18,911 bases of DNA. Origin: DATMNI01 sp035570275 (GTDB taxonomy: Bacteria; Acidobacteriota; Terriglobia; Bryobacterales; Bryobacteraceae). Under the pieces are notes generated by a model. The model saw nothing but the letters and a program-made list of their open reading frames with translations. It did not search any database and was not told the DNA's origin. A program made the translations under genes and the position numbers. Shown piece after piece: positions 7,739-14,552 of this stretch; positions within the stretch are counted from its first letter, which is position 1, and each line of letters starts with the position of its first letter. The stretch is taken from the NCBI GenBank assembly GCA_035570275.1, contig DATMNI010000036.1, positions 1 to 18,911 on the forward strand, written 5' to 3'.

Positions 7739-8757
7739 AACTTCTTGGTGTATTGAATGCTGACTTCCAGATCTTCGCGTTCCTTCTGAATGGCCGCCTC
7801 CCGGCTGGGCGCGCGCGGCTCCGCGGGCCTGGGCTTGCCGCGCTCCGCGATCGCCAGGAAGCGCTCGAATTCCCAGGCGGGCGTGTTGCGGTAAGCGTCC
7901 CAAAACTTAGGGTCGTGGTAGGGAAACAGGCGCGGCCCCGTCACGATGCATTCCATGGAGAGCGCGCGGCCCGGGCACAGCGCAGCGTATTTCCGGACGT
8001 ACTCGTCGATATTCACGTTCCCCTCGCCCATCCGCACCCAGGAGACGGCCGCGCCCTCGGGCACGAGCCACACCGCGGAATCGCGCACGTGGCTGGTGAG
8101 CACGTAGGGATGCAGGGTCTCCAGCGTGAGGTGCGGATCTTCGATGGTCCAGAGCGGGTTCCCGGAATCCAGGCAGACGCCCACGAAATCGCGGCCGGCC
8201 GCTTCCACCAGCACCTTCAATTCGCGCGCCTGCATGTCGCCCGCATGGTTCTCGATGGCGATCTTGATGTTGGCGTCGGTGGCCTTGGACCGTGTTTTTC
8301 GCAGCACTTCGACGGTACTTTCGATATGCCGTTCGATGGGACCGGGCCGCCGGTCTTCGGCGCTGCCCAGCACGCAGCGGACGATCTTCGACCCCACGAT
8401 CCTGGCCGAATCGATCATATGGCTGAGCTGCTCTTCGGCCGTCCCGGCTTTGGCCTCGAACATCTTCGAGGTGGGGCAGATGGACTTCATCCCGAGCTCG
8501 ACCTCGATCCCCAGCTTTTCGGCATGCTGGCGCACCTTGCGCAGGTTGTCGGGCTCCAGCGTGCCAATGAAACGGATCTCGGAAAAATGGACCACCTGGG
8601 CCTGTTGCGCAGCGCAGTAGTCCAGGAACTCGATGGGCGTCCAGACCTGAGACCGGATGCTAAAGAGGTCGATGCCCAGTTTGACGGTGGGAGCCGGTTC
8701 CGCCGCAAGGGCGATGGGCGCCGCCGCGGCCATGGCGACAATGTGGCGTCGGGTCAT
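7729..8757 (-). CDS. Exported sugar phosphate isomerase/epimerase-like TIM-barrel protein (AP endonuclease 2 fold)
   Basis: This 342-residue protein fits the xylose-isomerase-like TIM-barrel family. It begins MTRRHIVAMAAAAPIALAAE, a short arginine-pair signal suggesting export. Putative divalent-metal ligands sit at strand ends: Glu169 (IAIENHAGD), Asp197 (VCLDSGN), His223 (TSHVRD) and Glu269 (SMECIV). The family interconverts keto and aldo sugars or epimerises them; the exact substrate cannot be read. The C-terminal tail (residues 300-342) is charged and may be helical. No Shine-Dalgarno is visible, but a TAGAAT hexamer 8-13 bases before the ATG could be a -10 box giving a leaderless transcript. 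It heads a same-strand set with the oxidoreductase (90-base gap) and VOC gene. Confidence 0.87.
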   Translation of the reverse strand: MTRRHIVAMAAAAPIALAAEPAPTVKLGIDLFSIRSQVWTPIEFLDYCAAQQAQVVHFSEIRFIGTLEPDNLRKVRQHAEKLGIEVELGMKSICPTSKMFEAKAGTAEEQLSHMIDSARIVGSKIVRCVLGSAEDRRPGPIERHIESTVEVLRKTRSKATDANIKIAIENHAGDMQARELKVLVEAAGRDFVGVCLDSGNPLWTIEDPHLTLETLHPYVLTSHVRDSAVWLVPEGAAVSWVRMGEGNVNIDEYVRKYAALCPGRALSMECIVTGPRLFPYHDPKFWDAYRNTPAWEFERFLAIAERGKPRPAEPRAPSREAAIQKEREDLEVSIQYTKKLLA

Positions 8758-8821
8758 ATGAAGTATTCTATCGCTTCAGGCCAACCGTTTGATTCTACTT
8801 GAACCGCGGCGTTGAAAGCGG

Positions 8822-8845
8822 GCCCCGATTCCGCGGCATCGGGGC
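8822..8845. repeat. 8-bp inverted repeat in a divergent spacer
   Basis: GCCCCGAT (8822-8829) and ATCGGGGC (8838-8845) pair across an 8-base loop. The hairpin lies in the 225-base spacer between the minus-strand isomerase and the plus-strand higBA module. Its role is unknown. The rest of that spacer shows only the higBA control signals listed separately. Confidence 0.4.
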
Positions 8846-8939
8846 ATTCAAGAGCGCGCGGTCCCGCGTGCCAGACGGGCCTGCATACCCCCCATTTGGG
8901 CTACCCTGCCCTACCAGTGGGCCGTGGTACCTCCGGTGC

Positions 8940-8965
8940 TTGACAATGGGTTCGCAATTTGCGAA
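8940..8965 (+). promoter_or_regulatory. Putative higBA promoter -35 box with overlapping palindromic operator
   Basis: TTGACA at 8940-8945 is a perfect -35 consensus. Just after it, TTCGCAATTTGCGAA at 8951-8965 is a perfect palindrome, with 7-bp arms around a central T. It lies where the -35/-10 spacer would be. HigA-type antitoxins repress their own operons by binding such inverted repeats. No convincing -10 hexamer is seen at the usual distance (8963-8968 reads GAAGTT), so the exact promoter is uncertain. Confidence 0.55.
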
Positions 8966-8982
8966 GTTGAGACAGGACCGAT

Positions 8983-9288
8983 CTGCACATCATCACCCGG
9001 AAGAAACTACTACAAGCCGATTGGGCGCACCGGGGACAGGGATTGGCGCCCCTGCTCGATAGTTGGTACAGGGCGGCGAAGTCAGCCAAATGGAAGAGCC
9101 TGGAAGAAATAAGGCGAACCTATGCACATGCTGATGGCGTTCCCGTGGGAGACAAGGTTTATACGGTGTTCAACATCAAGGGCAACAAGTTCCGCTTGAT
9201 TGCCGAGATTTTCTTCGAGGAACAGACCATCCTCGTGAGGCATGTGTTGACCCACGCCGAATACGACCAGGAGGACTGGAAGAAATGA
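8983..9288 (+). CDS. higB: HigB-type toxin (ribosome-dependent mRNA interferase), probable CTG start
   Basis: The frame encodes a 101-residue protein of the HigB toxin family, RelE-fold RNases that cleave mRNA on the ribosome. Conserved blocks are visible: HIITRKKLL at the N-terminus, DSWYRAAKSAKWKSLEEIR at 26-44, then FNIKGNKFRLI and VRHVLTHAEYD in the C-terminal half. The family N-terminus is normally MHxITRKKL; here the Met position is a CTG codon at 8983-8985. An AGGA stands five bases before it, and a TGA at 8968-8970 closes the frame upstream. The first conventional start is a TTG at 9043, which would remove about 20 conserved residues. The TGA overlaps the higA ATG in an ATGA. I see no internal damage, so either CTG initiates or the toxin has lost its start. 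Confidence 0.82.
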   Translation: MHIITRKKLLQADWAHRGQGLAPLLDSWYRAAKSAKWKSLEEIRRTYAHADGVPVGDKVYTVFNIKGNKFRLIAEIFFEEQTILVRHVLTHAEYDQEDWKK

Positions 9289-9695
9289 GCCCCCCTACTG
9301 AAATTACCAACCCGGAAGAGTATGCATATCTACTAGGCGATGCATTGCCCCACGTGATCCACACCGAAGCCGAGAGCGAGCGTTGCACGGTGGTTCTCGA
9401 AAATCTTTTGCGAAAAAAGAAGCGCACCCCGGAGGAGAAACGGCTCGCCGAACTGCTTACCTTTCTGATCGAAGAATTTGAAGAAAAGGAATATGCGCTT
9501 CCGGCCGGCGGCCCGATTGATGTGCTTCGCCACTTGATGGATTCCAACTATCTCCGTCAGGTCGACCTGCTCGACGTGTTCGGAACAGCCAGCGTCGCTT
9601 CCGAAGTGCTGAAGGGCAAGCGAGAATTATCTAAGGCCCACATCGTCAAGCTCAGCCGAAGGTTTCACATTTCGCCGGCTCTGTTTTTCCCCTAG
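9285..9695 (+). CDS. higA: HigA-type antitoxin with C-terminal XRE-like helix-turn-helix
   Basis: This 136-residue protein fits the HigA antitoxin family, which neutralises HigB and represses the operon. Residues 77-136 form the DNA-binding domain: DVLRHLMDSNYLRQVDLLDV, then the recognition part TASVASEVLKGKREL, then HIVKLSRRFHISPALF. Residues 1-70 are a charged helical region rich in Glu and Lys (RKKKRTPEEKRLAELL). The ATG at 9285 overlaps the toxin stop by four bases, so translation is coupled. The toxin-first order is typical of higBA and opposite to most type II modules. The palindrome at 8951-8965 is a likely binding site for this protein. Confidence 0.9.
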   Translation: MSPPTEITNPEEYAYLLGDALPHVIHTEAESERCTVVLENLLRKKKRTPEEKRLAELLTFLIEEFEEKEYALPAGGPIDVLRHLMDSNYLRQVDLLDVFGTASVASEVLKGKRELSKAHIVKLSRRFHISPALFFP

Positions 9696-9763
9696 CCACT
9701 TGTGTGGCGCATTGGTCCCACACCTACGCCAAAACGGATTCTCCCGAAATTACGCAGCCAGGC

Positions 9764-9802
9764 GCGAGGCATTGGTGCCAAAGAAACGTTCCAATACCTC
9801 GC
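9764..9802 (-). terminator. 12-bp hairpin just after the YtcJ-type amidohydrolase stop
   Basis: Bases 9764-9775 pair with 9791-9802 across a 15-base loop. In minus-strand RNA the only non-Watson-Crick pair is a G-U wobble, whereas plus-strand RNA would have an A-C mismatch, so the structure belongs to the minus transcript. It starts about 5 bases after the amidohydrolase stop. There is no U-tract, so it may protect the 3' end rather than terminate. It lies in the convergent gap with higA. Confidence 0.5.
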
Positions 9803-9806
9803 GAAG

Positions 9807-11522
9807 TCACGCCTGGTAGACCGTGGAGCCGCCCACCACCGTGCGGACGATCTGAAGGTCCTTGATTTTCTCTTTGTCCACCGTGAAGAGATCGTCCGAC
9901 AGGACGACGAAGTCCGCCAGTTTGCCCGGCGTAATGGATCCTTTGATGGCTTCCTCGTGTGAGTTGTAAGCGCCGTTGATCGTGTTGACCCGCAGGGCCT
10001 CTTCCACACTGATCCGCTGGTTGGCTCCCCACGTCTTTCCGTCCCACCCCGTCCGTGTGACCATTCCCTGAATGGCCATCCGCGGGTCGAACGGTCCCGG
10101 ACTGAAGTCCGAACCTGCCGCCGCCACAATCCCGGCATCGAGGAAAGAGCGATAGGCCATGCAGTGCTTCATCATCTCTTCGCCATAATATTTGAACTTG
10201 TCGGAGTTGTAATACGCATACGATGTGAACGCAGCGGGGACGGCGCCGGTCGCCTTGATCCGCCGCACCAGATCGTCGTTGACCTGCGTGCAATGGGTGA
10301 TCTTGGGACGCGCGTCGGCTCGCGGGAACAGCTTCTGCGCCCGCTCCACCGCGGTCAGGACCATATCGATCGCCACATCCCCGTTGGCGTGGCAGTTGAC
10401 CTGGATGCCCGCCCGGTGCACCCGCTCAATCCAGGCGTTCAGGTCGGCCTGCGTCTCCGTGACGTTGCCCTTGTACGGCGGTGTGACGCCCGGGTACGGC
10501 GTGCTGAGCGCCATCGTGCGCTCGGAGAACGATCCGTCGACCGTGTGCTCCGAGGTGGCTCCGAACCGGATCCACTCGTCGCCGAAGCCGGTCCGAATGC
10601 CGCCGGCGATCATTGCCTCCAGCACTCTGCCGGTGGCCTCATAGCTCACCCGGTGCAGCAGGTCTCCGCTTGCCCGCACCTGCTGCAGGGCGAACAGATC
10701 GCCGCCCTCATGGTGTACGCTCGTCACGCCATAGCGGACAAACTGTTTGGAAATGAATGCCAGCCCTTCGCGGTTGCGCTGCAGCGTCTGTTCCGCGGTA
10801 TAGGCCGGCCGCTTACCGGCCCTGTTGAAAGGGGTCCGCGCCCGGTCGGTAACCCGTCCGTTGAGGTCACCGTTGGCGTCGCGGTCGTAGGTTCCGCCGG
10901 GCGGATTGGGCGTGTTCTTGTTGATGTCCGCCATTTCGAGCGCCTTGCTGTTGTAGAACGAGGTGTGGCCGCCGCGGTGATGGACCACCACCGGATGGTC
11001 CTTCGACACCTTGTCCAGGTCGTGCACATTGAGCAGACGATTGTCCTTCACCTTGGTGTCATCAAAGAAATAGCCTTCGACCCAGACGCCCGGCGGTGTC
11101 TGGGCAGCTTTCGAGCGGAGTTTTTCGACGATACTGCCGATTGTCACAAACTCCACCACGTAGGGATTACCGACGAGCACTTCGTAAAGCAGCACTTCGC
11201 CCGGCGCATGATTGTGGCAGTCGATGAACCCCGGCACGATGGTCATCTGTTTGGCGTCGAACGTCTGCGTCCCTTTGCCGATGAGCGCCTTCATCTCTGT
11301 GGTACTCCCCACGGCAGTCAACCGGCCGGCCTTGACCGCGAACGCCTCCGCCTTCGGCGCGCGGGGGTCGGCCGTGTACACCTTGGCATTGAACGCAACC
11401 AGATCGGCGTCCGGCCCTTCGGCAGCCATCGCGGCGCCTGGCCATGCCCCGCGGGCAACAGCGGCGATGCCGGCTCCGGCCAGGTTCAGGAATTCTCTGC
11501 GGCCGTTTCGGTGGTTCCTCAT
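9807..11522 (-). CDS. Tat-exported metal-dependent amidohydrolase, YtcJ/Amidohydro_3 type
   Basis: This 571-residue protein is an Amidohydro_3/YtcJ-like hydrolase, a metal-dependent TIM-barrel enzyme that hydrolyses amide or related bonds. A Tat signal is clear (GRREFLNLAGAGIAAVARG), followed by a beta-sandwich segment (ADLVAFNAKVYTAD). Metal-site residues are in place: GFIDCHNHA gives His103 and His105, NCHANGD gives His378, ITHC gives His410, and AAGSDFSPG gives Asp472. The C-terminal segment (GSITPGKLADFVVLSDD) completes the composite sandwich. The length is normal. A GGGGGTGA stretch precedes the ATG. It lies 81 bases downstream of the triple-Rid gene and may share its transcript. The natural substrate is unknown. 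Confidence 0.9.
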   Translation of the reverse strand: MRNHRNGRREFLNLAGAGIAAVARGAWPGAAMAAEGPDADLVAFNAKVYTADPRAPKAEAFAVKAGRLTAVGSTTEMKALIGKGTQTFDAKQMTIVPGFIDCHNHAPGEVLLYEVLVGNPYVVEFVTIGSIVEKLRSKAAQTPPGVWVEGYFFDDTKVKDNRLLNVHDLDKVSKDHPVVVHHRGGHTSFYNSKALEMADINKNTPNPPGGTYDRDANGDLNGRVTDRARTPFNRAGKRPAYTAEQTLQRNREGLAFISKQFVRYGVTSVHHEGGDLFALQQVRASGDLLHRVSYEATGRVLEAMIAGGIRTGFGDEWIRFGATSEHTVDGSFSERTMALSTPYPGVTPPYKGNVTETQADLNAWIERVHRAGIQVNCHANGDVAIDMVLTAVERAQKLFPRADARPKITHCTQVNDDLVRRIKATGAVPAAFTSYAYYNSDKFKYYGEEMMKHCMAYRSFLDAGIVAAAGSDFSPGPFDPRMAIQGMVTRTGWDGKTWGANQRISVEEALRVNTINGAYNSHEEAIKGSITPGKLADFVVLSDDLFTVDKEKIKDLQIVRTVVGGSTVYQA

Positions 11523-11603
11523 TCGTTCGTCACCCCCAAGCTTTGTCTGGACACGTTTCGGATCACGTAAGGTCCTCCGTGAACGATACTGGTGGCCGAT
11601 GGC

Positions 11604-12836
11604 TCACCGGACCGCAATCATCGAAATTTGTTCCAGCGTCGGCCAACGCCCCCTGGCATCCGCCTGGCGCTTTCCCGGCACAAGCTGCTGTACCGTAGTC
11701 CGGGCCGGCGGTTCGGTTGGGAAATACTCGGCGTAGACGCCGTTCATCGGCGTGAACTCATCCAGGTTGTCCAGATAGACGTTGCTGGCTACTACGTTGG
11801 AAAAGTTCATGCCGGCCTCTTCCAGCCCGTCCAGCAGATTGCGCATGGTCTGGCGAACTTGCGTCTCGACGGTGCCGGCGTAGATACCGCCATTGACGCC
11901 GGGGATGAAGCCGGACTTGGCGGAGCAGAACAGCGTGTCGCCGGCAAAGACGCAGGGGCTGGCCGTAGGGCTGGGGTCCATGTTCTTCGGCCGCACGGCA
12001 CGCCGCTTCGAGAGATCCATCACCGCGACGCCGGCGAATTCAATATTGGCTCCGCTGGGCAGGCCCGCCACCTGGATGGTGGCGCGCGCCGGGGTATTGC
12101 CGAATTCGAAGCGCGTGGCATAAATGCGATTCATGACGCCCGTGGGAATCTTGCCGGTGAGGTACGGGTTCACAAAAACCATGTGCCCGAAATCCAGGCC
12201 GGCGGCTTTGAGCGTGGCCTGCATCCGGTCGAGCGACAGTTCCACCTGCGCGGCGGGATCTTCCGGTATGTTGCCGGTGTTGATGTCGCGCCCGAGGAAT
12301 CCGGAGAGGTACAGGCGATCGCCCGCGATGACGCCCGGGGAGAGCGGCGAACTGGCGGGATAGCCGGGCGGCGCCACGGTCTTTTTGCGCGCAAGATCGC
12401 GCACCGCTACCGCACTCATCTCTACCGGCGTGGCGGGGAGCAGGGCTACACCGATGGTGGAGCGGGCGGGCGGGGATTTCGGGAAATACTCCTTCCAGAC
12501 GCGGTTCAGGGGGCCTTCGTCGGTCGGGTCCGTCAGATAGACCTGCGTATAGACCACGTGGTCCATGGTGAGTCCGGCTCCGTCGACTACAGCCTTCACG
12601 TTTTCGAAGCATTGCCGAAGCTGGCCATCCAGGTCCGGCGGAATTTGGCCCTGCGCGTTTTTGGCGCCTTGCCCCGAGACATAGAGAAAATCCCGCGTCA
12701 GGATGCCGGGGCTGTAGGGGCCGATCGGTTTGATGGTTGCGGGCGAGATGGGCCGTTTATCGGCCGCCATCGCGCAACCGATCATTGCCAGTCCCGCAGT
12801 CAGAAATCGCATCGATTGTCGCATCAATTGTCGCAT
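11604..12836 (-). CDS. Exported protein with three tandem Rid (YjgF/YER057c/UK114) domains
   Basis: This 410-residue protein has three consecutive Rid-type domains, about residues 28-148, 153-275 and 285-410. RidA proteins hydrolyse reactive enamine/imine intermediates using an Arg that holds the carboxylate and a Glu near the C-terminus. All three copies keep both: Arg125 (PPARSTIG) and Glu139, Arg251 (TPARATIQ) and Glu266, Arg379 (PPARTTVQ) and Glu402. The N-terminus MRFLTAGLAMIGCAMAAD is a signal peptide, with Cys21 as a possible lipobox cysteine, so it probably works outside the cytoplasm, which is unusual for Rid. GGAGG nine bases before the ATG at 12836 supports that start over in-frame ATGs at 12824 and 12812. 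It begins 4 bases after the amidohydrolase-2 stop. Confidence 0.88.
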   Translation of the reverse strand: MRQLMRQSMRFLTAGLAMIGCAMAADKRPISPATIKPIGPYSPGILTRDFLYVSGQGAKNAQGQIPPDLDGQLRQCFENVKAVVDGAGLTMDHVVYTQVYLTDPTDEGPLNRVWKEYFPKSPPARSTIGVALLPATPVEMSAVAVRDLARKKTVAPPGYPASSPLSPGVIAGDRLYLSGFLGRDINTGNIPEDPAAQVELSLDRMQATLKAAGLDFGHMVFVNPYLTGKIPTGVMNRIYATRFEFGNTPARATIQVAGLPSGANIEFAGVAVMDLSKRRAVRPKNMDPSPTASPCVFAGDTLFCSAKSGFIPGVNGGIYAGTVETQVRQTMRNLLDGLEEAGMNFSNVVASNVYLDNLDEFTPMNGVYAEYFPTEPPARTTVQQLVPGKRQADARGRWPTLEQISMIAVR

Positions 12837-12840
12837 TCGA

Positions 12841-13779
12841 TCAATCCTCCGGAAATCTCCAAATGCGTAGCGCGTTTTTGCCCAGAATCAGCTCGCGTTC
12901 CGCTGGAGTGTAGAAGTCCAGCGATTCATTTACGAATTGCAGTTCCTTGTCCATGGACAGTTCCCAACGCGGTTTGGGATAGCCGGTTCCCCATATCAGT
13001 TGGTTAGCGCCGAACTCTTCATACACAGCCTTGAAGAACGGGTAAGTGTCGCGATACGGAAACTCCTTGGTCAAGGACAGCTCATACGGTTCAGACGCGC
13101 TCACCCACACCTGCGGAAACCGTTTCAGCCGGAACATTTTCTTGAATTCCGGCCACGGGTCAGCGGCGCGCAGGTCCGGCTTGCCCAGATGGTCGATCAC
13201 GATTTTCACGCCTGGGAATCTGCCGGCCATATCTTCCAGCATCGGCATCTGATGCGGCAGGATATAAAAATTGAAGACGGCGCCCAGGCGCTCGGCTTCG
13301 CGCCACAGGGGGTAATGCTCCTTCGAATTCAGCCACGCGGAGGTCGGATGATAGAGCGGACTGAAACGCATGCCTTGGAAGCCGTGCTCGCGGATCCAGT
13401 AACGGAGGCGGCCGGCCGGGTCCGGCTGCGCGGGATCCAGCAGTCCATGTGCCACGAACAATCGCGGATACCGGTGCAGAGAATGGCTGATGTAAGAGTT
13501 GTCCCAGCCATAGAAGCGGGGGTTGATGAGGACCGCGTATTTCAGGCCGAATTCGCGCATTTCCGCTGCTTCGTTTTCGATCGGCGCTTCGATCTCTACG
13601 CGCTTCAGGTCCGGGCGCTCGGGATGGTGGAAGGGGAACTTGGGATCGAAGGTCCAGACTTCCAGGTGGGTATCGATAATCAGCGGAGGCTGTGTCGCTG
13701 CCGCGGCCCCTGTTGCAGCCCCTGTCGCAGCCACGGCCGCCTTGGCCAGAAATTGCCTGCGCGTGCTATTTGCGGGCAC
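12841..13779 (-). CDS. Exported amidohydrolase-2 family protein with atypical metal-site residues
   Basis: This protein (312 residues from the GTG at 13779) fits the amidohydrolase-2 (PF04909) TIM-barrel family, which includes decarboxylases and lactone or amide hydrolases. The N-terminus, NSTRRQFLAKAAVAATGAAT, is a Tat-type signal. The first metal motif reads DTHLEVW (residues 36-42), with Glu in place of the usual second His. IDHLGKP near 195-201 supplies a conserved His. The usual late Asp of GSDYP is Gly in WGTGYP (about 263-268). Metal use may therefore differ from classic members. I chose GTG 13779 because GAGGA stands eight bases before it; GTG at 13794 in the same frame is the alternative. 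It is coupled to the triple-Rid gene, 4 bases downstream. Confidence 0.85.
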   Translation of the reverse strand: MPANSTRRQFLAKAAVAATGAATGAAAATQPPLIIDTHLEVWTFDPKFPFHHPERPDLKRVEIEAPIENEAAEMREFGLKYAVLINPRFYGWDNSYISHSLHRYPRLFVAHGLLDPAQPDPAGRLRYWIREHGFQGMRFSPLYHPTSAWLNSKEHYPLWREAERLGAVFNFYILPHQMPMLEDMAGRFPGVKIVIDHLGKPDLRAADPWPEFKKMFRLKRFPQVWVSASEPYELSLTKEFPYRDTYPFFKAVYEEFGANQLIWGTGYPKPRWELSMDKELQFVNESLDFYTPAERELILGKNALRIWRFPED

Positions 13780-13846
13780 GGTCCCGGTCCTCACTGTTCA
13801 TGCCGTTCAGGACCCACACGACGCGGCCGTCGCGAAGCGTTTTCAT
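13766..13846 (-). CDS. Possible small ORF (26 residues) overlapping the amidohydrolase-2 start
   Basis: An ATG at 13846 follows a strong purine-rich site (AAGGGGGA) and opens a 26-codon frame, MKTLRDGRVVWVLNGMNS and onward, ending at TAG 13766-13768. It overlaps the start of the amidohydrolase-2 gene in another frame. It also reads open upstream to a TTG at 13897, giving 43 residues. I do not recognise it. It could be a coupled leader peptide, a small protein, or the tail of a lost gene. Confidence 0.3.
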   Translation of the reverse strand: MKTLRDGRVVWVLNGMNSEDRDRARK

Positions 13847-14062
13847 CCAGTCCCCCTTGATGATAGGGAGCGGCAGCCGCTCCGCTGGTTTTGGCAATCA
13901 TATTGGATTCTCGCCGGGAATTCAAGGGTGGTGGGTCGTGTGCAGCAGGAAAACCCGGGTCGCAACGCCACTTCTATAAAGCGAGTGATACGGCCGGGTG
14001 AACGTCGGCAGGAATGGACCAGCGGCGCCAAGCCGACTTCTCATTCCTAAGCCAACGAACCG

Positions 14063-14426
14063 TCATCGCCGCCGGCCCGTGCGGATGCGAATCCCATGGC
14101 TCTTATCCGGCGGTTTGACTCCGATGAAGATCTTGTCCCATTTCTGGTGCTTGCCCGATTTTGATGGGACGGCCCCCGGGAAAAGTCCGGTCCAGCAGTT
14201 AGAGATCCCAGATTAGATCTTGCTCGGCCCATCGGCAGTTGGGCAGCTTCTGACTGCTCGATCCGGCCACTTGGTACCCGAAGAGCTTGATCAGACCCTG
14301 GTGGATCCCGTAGTCCCGCGGTTCCACGATACGTCCGCGGTTTTTGCAGCGGAACCGAAGCAGCCACACCCGATTGAACTTTCTATCCCGACATCTCGTA
14401 CTTTGCGGTGACGCCGGGGTACGCAT
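14063..14426 (-). pseudogene. Decayed small gene (RGRxVEPxDYG family), in-frame stop plus frameshift
   Basis: Minus-strand translation gives a protein-like stretch: FRCKNRGRIVEPRDYGIHQG, then LIKLFGYQVAGSSSQKLPN, then RWAEQDLIWDL. It stops at TAA 14199-14201, but the same frame resumes at once with LLDRTFPGGRP. A shift of one frame then yields SGKHQKWDKIFIGVKPPDKS, ending at TGA 14063-14065. Read together this matches, from memory, a small uncharacterised family with a VEPhDYG motif, a YQ..G motif and a C-terminal WDxxF motif, perhaps related to WYL domains. One nonsense codon and one frameshift mark it as a pseudogene. The 5' end is uncertain. Confidence 0.55.
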
Positions 14427-14465
14427 TCCCTGTGCTCAGGGATGCGGCGAACGAAGCTGTCCTAA

Positions 14466-14497
14466 ATTACTGATGTTTCCTATTACTGATGTTTCAC
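14466..14497. mobile_element. Tandem 14-bp repeat, possible remnant of an IS21-family end
   Basis: ATTACTGATGTTTC occurs at 14466-14479 and again at 14482-14495, a 16-base period. Read on the minus strand the unit is GAAACATCAGTAAT and the block starts with TG, which resembles the multiple terminal repeats I recall for some IS21-family elements. No transposase gene or second end is present in the window, so at most this is a solo end. It could instead be a pair of binding sites 56 bases upstream of the esterase. Confidence 0.4.
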
Positions 14498-14552
14498 TTG
14501 TAAAGCGCGCGCCAGGCGATAGACCCGCCCCCGGAGACTCCGGAGCAAGATC

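Noticed and set aside
6313..8802. 829-codon plus-strand open frame
   Set aside because: It is antisense to the oxidoreductase and isomerase genes, both of which have clear motifs; its translation is His/Arg-rich without any recognisable domain. Long antisense frames are common in GC-rich genes.
9702..9723. 6-bp hairpin GTGTGG/CCACAC after higA as a terminator
   Set aside because: The stem is short, the loop is 10 bases and no T-run follows; too weak to call.
10164..13007. Two plus-strand frames of about 470 codons
   Set aside because: Both are shadows of the YtcJ-type amidohydrolase and triple-Rid genes, with no motifs of their own.
14135..14170. 7-bp inverted repeat GTCCCAT/ATGGGAC
   Set aside because: Short arms and a 22-base loop inside a decayed gene; expected by chance.
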